Below, one piece after another: positions 41,926 to 45,825 of a stretch of DNA of 45,825 nucleotides (position 1 is its first letter; every line of letters begins with the position of its first letter). The stretch is from Desulfonauticus sp. (GTDB taxonomy: Bacteria; Desulfobacterota; Desulfovibrionia; Desulfovibrionales; Desulfonatronovibrionaceae), in assembly GCA_030950395.1 (NCBI GenBank), contig JAUZRP010000107.1, forward strand, positions 1-45,825. The letters run 5' to 3'. A program made the position numbers and the translations under genes. The notes beneath the pieces are model-generated. The model was not told where the DNA came from. It saw only the letters and a list, made by a program, of their open reading frames with translations, and did no database searches.

Positions 41926-43031
41926 GTTCTAAAAACCAATAAAAGGTCCTCTCCCACTCGTTGAGTTTTTTTCAGGTCAAGCTGAAAGCAATCTTGCATC
42001 AAATCTATTTTTCTGCCCCAAAAACTGGAGATGCCTTCCTTGTCTCCCAGTACCTTCGGTGCTAAAAACAAATAAAATTCATCCACCAAATTAGAAGACA
42101 TAAACTTTTGAGCGATAAAACCACCACCTTCAATAAGCACGTAATATATATGCTGCTCCCACAACCAGCTTGCAACATCATTTAAATTTAAGTAACCATC
42201 CCGCAAGGGAACAAAAGCCACTTTGGTTCCTAATTTTTCTAACTCAGGAGCGATTGCACGATTTTCTTTATTGTCCAGACAAAAAAATACGGTCTGGTGG
42301 GCTCTAGAGCGTAGCAAAAAATAATGGTTATAATTTTGAGGTAAAAAACGGGTCAAAATTAAGGCCAAAGGCTGTTTGTCAAAAGGATTGGCGCGCACAG
42401 TTAATTGGGGATTATCTTGTTTAAAAGTCTGTCCACCCACAAGCACAGCCTGTACCTTGGAACGCAAACGCTGCACCCATTGTCTGGACTTTTCACCACT
42501 TACCCACTTAGCATCTCCTGTGCGAGTGGCAATTTTTCCGTCTAGAGTGGAAGCTAATTTTAGGTAGAAATAAGGTCTTTTTTGGAGCGTCCAGCAACAA
42601 AAATCTGCAATTAACTCCCCACATTCTTTTTCTAAAACGTTAGTTCTAACTGTTAGGCCCTGTGTTCGTAAAAAATCAATTCCTCCACCTTTAACATCTG
42701 GATTAGGATCAGATAGTCCTACATAAACTTCTTTTATGTTTGCTTCCAAAATGGCTTTGGTACAGGGAGGAGTTTTTCCATGATGATTACAAGGCTCTAA
42801 GGTAACAAAGAGTACGCATTTAGACAGATCAATATTTTTCTTCCTAGCCTGACTGATGGCTTCAACTTCAGCGTGGGGCAAGCCATAGGCCTTATGATAT
42901 CCTCTAGCTACAATTTTTTGATCCTGGACCAAAACTGCTCCCACACAAGGATTGGGAGCAGTTTTTCCCTTCCCTCTTTTTGCCAGGGCAATAGCCTGAC
43001 GCATGAAATACTTTATTTGTTTTTCATTCAT
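41913..43031 (-). CDS. ribD: Bifunctional riboflavin deaminase/reductase RibD
   Basis: Second and third steps from the GTP branch. The N-terminal deaminase domain (1 to about 145) has the zinc motif H-A-E-V ... [11 protein letters not shown]. The C-terminal reductase domain has [16 protein letters not shown] and L-I-E-G-G-G. The 372-residue length is normal. It overlaps the dCMP deaminase gene by 4 bases. Its last residues and stop are written in repeat sequence. Confidence 0.97.
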   Translation of the reverse strand: MNEKQIKYFMRQAIALAKRGKGKTAPNPCVGAVLVQDQKIVARGYHKAYGLPHAEVEAISQARKKNIDLSKCVLFVTLEPCNHHGKTPPCTKAILEANIKEVYVGLSDPNPDVKGGGIDFLRTQGLTVRTNVLEKECGELIADFCCWTLQKRPYFYLKLASTLDGKIATRTGDAKWVSGEKSRQWVQRLRSKVQAVLVGGQTFKQDNPQLTVRANPFDKQPLALILTRFLPQNYNHYFLLRSRAHQTVFFCLDNKENRAIAPELEKLGTKVAFVPLRDGYLNLNDVASWLWEQHIYYVLIEGGGFIAQKFMSSNLVDEFYLFLAPKVLGDKEGISSFWGRKIDLMQDCFQLDLKKTQRVGEDLLLVFRTSNL

Positions 43032-43474
43032 AGAGCGAGTTTTTTAAATTTTATTCTGGCTTCCTCTAGCATCTGAACCGCTAGTTCATCTGGATATCCT
43101 TCTAAAAAATAAATTTCTTTTATTTCACAGTTTATAAGCATCTTAGTACAAATAAGACAAGGCTGAGTGGTACAATACAAAGAAGCTCCTTTTAAACTAA
43201 CTCCGTGAAGGGCTGCTTGAATAATAACGTTTTGTTCAGCATGAAGGCCTCTACATAGCTCGTGTTTTTCTCCCGAGGGTATTTTTAACTTTTCCCGCAA
43301 ACAACCAATATCCAGACAATGAGCCAGCCCAGATGGAGCTCCATTATAGCCTGTAGCCAAAATACGTTTATCTTTTACAGCAATGGCTCCAACTTTCCGA
43401 CGCAAACAGGTAGATCTTTTGGCCACCAATTGGGCGATTTCCAGATAGTATCTATCCCAAGAAATCCTTTCCAT
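43028..43474 (-). CDS. dCMP deaminase (ComEB-like)
   Basis: A zinc-dependent deaminase of 148 residues converting dCMP to dUMP. The catalytic [10 protein letters not shown] and zinc P-C-L-I-C-T-K-M motifs are present, along with the family start [10 protein letters not shown] and [10 protein letters not shown]. It lies between glyA (15 bases) and ribD (4-base overlap), an arrangement typical of delta-proteobacteria. Confidence 0.94.
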   Translation of the reverse strand: MERISWDRYYLEIAQLVAKRSTCLRRKVGAIAVKDKRILATGYNGAPSGLAHCLDIGCLREKLKIPSGEKHELCRGLHAEQNVIIQAALHGVSLKGASLYCTTQPCLICTKMLINCEIKEIYFLEGYPDELAVQMLEEARIKFKKLAL

Positions 43475-43489
43475 TTTTTAATTCCAACC

Positions 43490-44734
43490 CTACCAGGCAA
43501 ATAAAGGGAATTCTTGGGCAAAATTTTCTACTTGCCTGCGAATTTCACTTAATCTGGTTTCGTTATCTTTGGACTCAATAGCAGCTGTGATCCAATTGAC
43601 TATTTTTACCATATCTTCCTTAACCATACCTCTAGTGGTAACGGCTGGAGTGCCTATCCTAATACCTGAGGTAACAAATGGAGATTTTGTCTCAAAAGGA
43701 ATAGTATTTTTATTAACTGTAATCCCTGCCTTATCCAGGGCTTCTTCTGCCTCTTTGCCCGTAATATTTTTGTTGGTCAAATTAATCAAAATCAAATGAT
43801 TATCTGTTCCATTGGCTACGAGTTTAAAACCTGCATTTTTTAATTCTTCCGCCATTGTTCTTGCGTTTCCTACAACCTGTTTTTGATAAGTTTTAAATTC
43901 AGGTTTTAGAGCCTCGCCAAAAGCCACTGCTTTGGCAGCAATAATGTGCATCAAAGGACCGCCTTGGATACCTGGAAAAATCTGAGAATTTAAGGTCTTG
44001 GCAAATTCTTCAGAACTTAAAATCATCCCACCCCGTGGCCCCCGTAAAGTTTTGTGAGTGGTAGTAGTAGTATAGTGAGCATAATTTATAGGAGAGGGAT
44101 GTAAATCAGCAGCAATTAGACCTGCAATATGAGCCATATCTACCATTAACTTGGCCCCAACTTTATCAGCAATCTCCCGAAAACGGGCAAAATCAATGCT
44201 CCTAGGATAAGCACTGGCCCCTGCAACAATAATCTTGGGTTGATGTTCTTTGGCTAACTGCTCCACCTGATCATAGTCTATAGTTTCTGTATCTGGACTT
44301 ACACCATAAAAAACTACGTTATATAATTTACCAGAAAAATTTACAGGACTTCCATGGGTCAAATGCCCCCCATGCGAAAGATCCATCCCCAAAATAGTAT
44401 CCCCTGGCTTTAAACAAGCAAAATATACGGCCATATTGGCCTGAGAACCACTATGCGGCTGCACATTGGCATACTCAGCAGAAAATATCTGCTTTGCCCT
44501 TTCTCTGGCTAACTCTTCTGCCATATCTACAAATTCACAACCACCATAATAACGTTTACCAGGATAACCCTCTGCGTACTTATGAGTAAGCACACTAGCC
44601 ATGGTCAATCTTACTGCAGGAGAAGTAAAATTCTCTGAAGCAATCAATTCCAACTTGGTCAACTGCCGTTGCTCTTCTAAACCAATGGCCTTGGCTATCT
44701 CAGGATCTTGTTTTTGCAAAAATTCCAATAACAT
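43490..44734 (-). CDS. glyA: Serine hydroxymethyltransferase
   Basis: PLP enzyme that interconverts serine and glycine with tetrahydrofolate. The 414-residue protein has [29 protein letters not shown] and the PLP lysine in [14 protein letters not shown]. It is the first gene of the riboflavin-nusB-leuS run. The stretch before it is gene-free for at least 1.1 kb, so the operon promoter probably lies there. Confidence 0.98.
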   Translation of the reverse strand: MLLEFLQKQDPEIAKAIGLEEQRQLTKLELIASENFTSPAVRLTMASVLTHKYAEGYPGKRYYGGCEFVDMAEELARERAKQIFSAEYANVQPHSGSQANMAVYFACLKPGDTILGMDLSHGGHLTHGSPVNFSGKLYNVVFYGVSPDTETIDYDQVEQLAKEHQPKIIVAGASAYPRSIDFARFREIADKVGAKLMVDMAHIAGLIAADLHPSPINYAHYTTTTTHKTLRGPRGGMILSSEEFAKTLNSQIFPGIQGGPLMHIIAAKAVAFGEALKPEFKTYQKQVVGNARTMAEELKNAGFKLVANGTDNHLILINLTNKNITGKEAEEALDKAGITVNKNTIPFETKSPFVTSGIRIGTPAVTTRGMVKEDMVKIVNWITAAIESKDNETRLSEIRRQVENFAQEFPLFAW

Positions 44735-45061
44735 ATTCCCCTCTTTCTAATTTTTTTGTCTATTTAAAACCTCACCACCTAATGCCAAATCCGTAAAGAC
44801 TTATTTTAAGCATGCCCTCTAATAAGCCTAAATCCATATCTTTTGCCCATCTTTAACCAATTCCATAAACTAGCGTCCAACATCATCATAGAATAGAGAC
44901 CTCAGTTCCCTAATTAAGAAATTTAATAATACAGCCGAACATTCATGAAGAAATCTATAATTGCAACCTAATCCAGATATTCATTCAACGAATTCTGACA
45001 ATTTACTAAAATCAAATTGCAAAATTCATTTTTTCTAACATCTAGATAGATTTTAACAAAA

Positions 45062-45148
45062 AAAAAAATTCTTTCTACTATTTAAAGCAGTTACAATTTA
45101 ACAATTTAATTAATCAAAAACATAAGTTTTAATTTTTACAGTTACATT
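45062..45148 (-). repeat. dispersed intergenic element, copy 3
   Basis: Minus strand: GTAACTGTAAAAATTAAAAC, ATGTTTTTGATTAATTAAA, TTGTTAAATTGTAACTGC, then TTTAAATAGTAGAAAG. Same word order as copies 1 and 2, with a 4-base insertion (ATTA). Confidence 0.65.
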
Positions 45149-45575
45149 ATTGTTAAATTACTAAATAATCTACTATTTTTTGGAGAGTATAAAAATAATC
45201 ACTCCTTACTGCACTGTTTTATATCTTCTAATACAGCATTTAAAAAATTTTTACCTTTAAATTCTCTTTGCAATCATCCTTTTATATTTTATCAATACAT
45301 TATAACAAAATCCTCTAACTCATCTATAACATTCCATTATATCCCCAAATTCTTTTATAATGTTATAGTAATTATTCTGTCAAGCCTCATACCTATCAAA
45401 GAGCTCAAATTATACCAAAAAACTGACTTCGAAAAAAATAACTGTCTATAATCTCCACGCTGTCACACCTATCTACTGCTGTGTCTTTCATTGCTTTCAT
45501 ATATCAGGGTACTATAATCCTCCAGCTCCAATAAAAACAAATCTTTTATAAAGCCCCTCCTTTTTATTGATAAAC

Positions 45576-45617
45576 TCATCACGGGCAGACACATAGCTCT
45601 GCCCCTACAAGCATTCC
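45576..45617 (+). repeat. dispersed 40-base element, copy B
   Basis: Near-copy of 41784-41823. Here GGGCAGA and TCTGCCC form a hairpin with the spacer CACATAGC. In copy A this pairing is damaged, so copy B is the better preserved one. Confidence 0.65.
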
Positions 45618-45745
45618 GTCCACAGATCACCGTTCACCGTTCACAGATCACTGTTCACTGGTCACAGCTCACTGTGTTCACCCATTCACCCACTACCTAC
45701 ACCCATAGCCCATGGCCTATAGCCTTTAGCCTAACCACCAATCAC
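45618..45745 (-). repeat. long heptad array
   Basis: Plus-strand units of 7: CACCGTT, CACCGTT, CACAGAT, CACTGTT, CACTGGT, CACAGCT, CACTGTG, then ATAGCCC, ATGGCCT, ATAGCCT, TTAGCCT and ACCAATCACC-type words. The phase is kept over long stretches with a few slips. Confidence 0.8.
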
Positions 45746-45825
45746 CAACTCAAACCCCTTCTCATACAATCTATTGTTCCCGGTCACTCTTCTGGTAAGG
45801 GGATCGTAAAAAAATATTTCCTTTT

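Larger units (their letters stand above)
44735..45825. other. gene-free, repeat-rich region upstream of glyA
   Basis: No coding frame of credible length or composition is visible on either strand. It is very AT-rich up to about 45560. It holds copy 3 of the 80-nt element (45062-45148), copy B of the 40-base element (45576-45617) and a long heptad array (45618-45745). I saw no tRNA or known riboswitch here. Confidence 0.65.

Noticed and set aside
41688-43100. FMN riboswitch expected before riboflavin genes
   Set aside because: No RFN-type conserved blocks are visible before ribD, ribE or ribBA; the ribD-ribE gap is filled by simple repeats.
45618-45745. CRISPR array
   Set aside because: Units are 7 bases with no unique spacers of constant length, and no cas gene is present.

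Overview
The window is about 46 kb of low-G+C bacterial chromosome. The gene set points to Desulfobacterota, most likely a low-GC and perhaps thermophilic member of Desulfovibrionales. The main clues are a periplasmic two-subunit [FeFe] hydrogenase with a Tat-signal small subunit, a hydG/aspA-like maturation cluster with a TM1266-type regulator, a YedF protein, and the order glyA - dCMP deaminase - ribD - ribE - ribBA - ribH - nusB - leuS - lptE - holA. The assignment rests on gene content and order only. No rRNA, tRNA or CRISPR array is visible.

Layout. 1-547 holds no recognisable gene. 548-6457 (+) is a tightly packed flagellar export and placement block: fliR-flhB-flhA-flhF-flhG. The FlhF G domain is degenerate. 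6458-9860 (-) looks acquired: a decayed IS481-type transposase, then an AT-rich pair made of an archaeal-style AAA ATPase and a PglK-like lipid-linked oligosaccharide flippase. A SagB-type nitroreductase follows at 9984-10724 (-). 11207-12900 (-) encodes the periplasmic hydrogenase HydAB. Divergent from it, 13480-17149 (+) encodes a TM1266-family regulator, HydG, an unknown 89-residue protein and an aspartase-like enzyme, behind an attenuator-like leader. HydE and HydF are not in the window.

17388-21094 (+) holds two small exported proteins behind a good sigma-54 promoter, followed by a membrane histidine kinase and a sigma-54 activator (ZraSR-like layout). 21152-27250 (-) is a run read from fliA through cheY, fliL, two small unknown genes, a GT2 glycosyltransferase, a LAB_N membrane protein, a Dus enzyme and ispH. 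fliA-cheY-fliL normally follows flhG in Desulfovibrio as I remember it, so the flagellar cluster appears split and inverted here. 27719-28336 (+) is yedF. 28519-32634 (-) holds a CBS protein, Lon, acylphosphatase and RadC. 32903-33289 (+) is a thioesterase that overlaps panB tail to tail. 33282-44734 (-) is the long housekeeping run from glyA down to panB. 44735-45825 is a gene-free, repeat-rich stretch.

Three things stand out besides the genes. First, a leader before the TM1266-hydG operon carries a perfect terminator just before the ribosome binding site, plus an alternative antiterminator helix. Second, an intergenic element of about 80 nt occurs four times. Third, 7-nt-period tandem repeats sit in many intergenic gaps, sometimes running into gene ends and supplying the stop codon.
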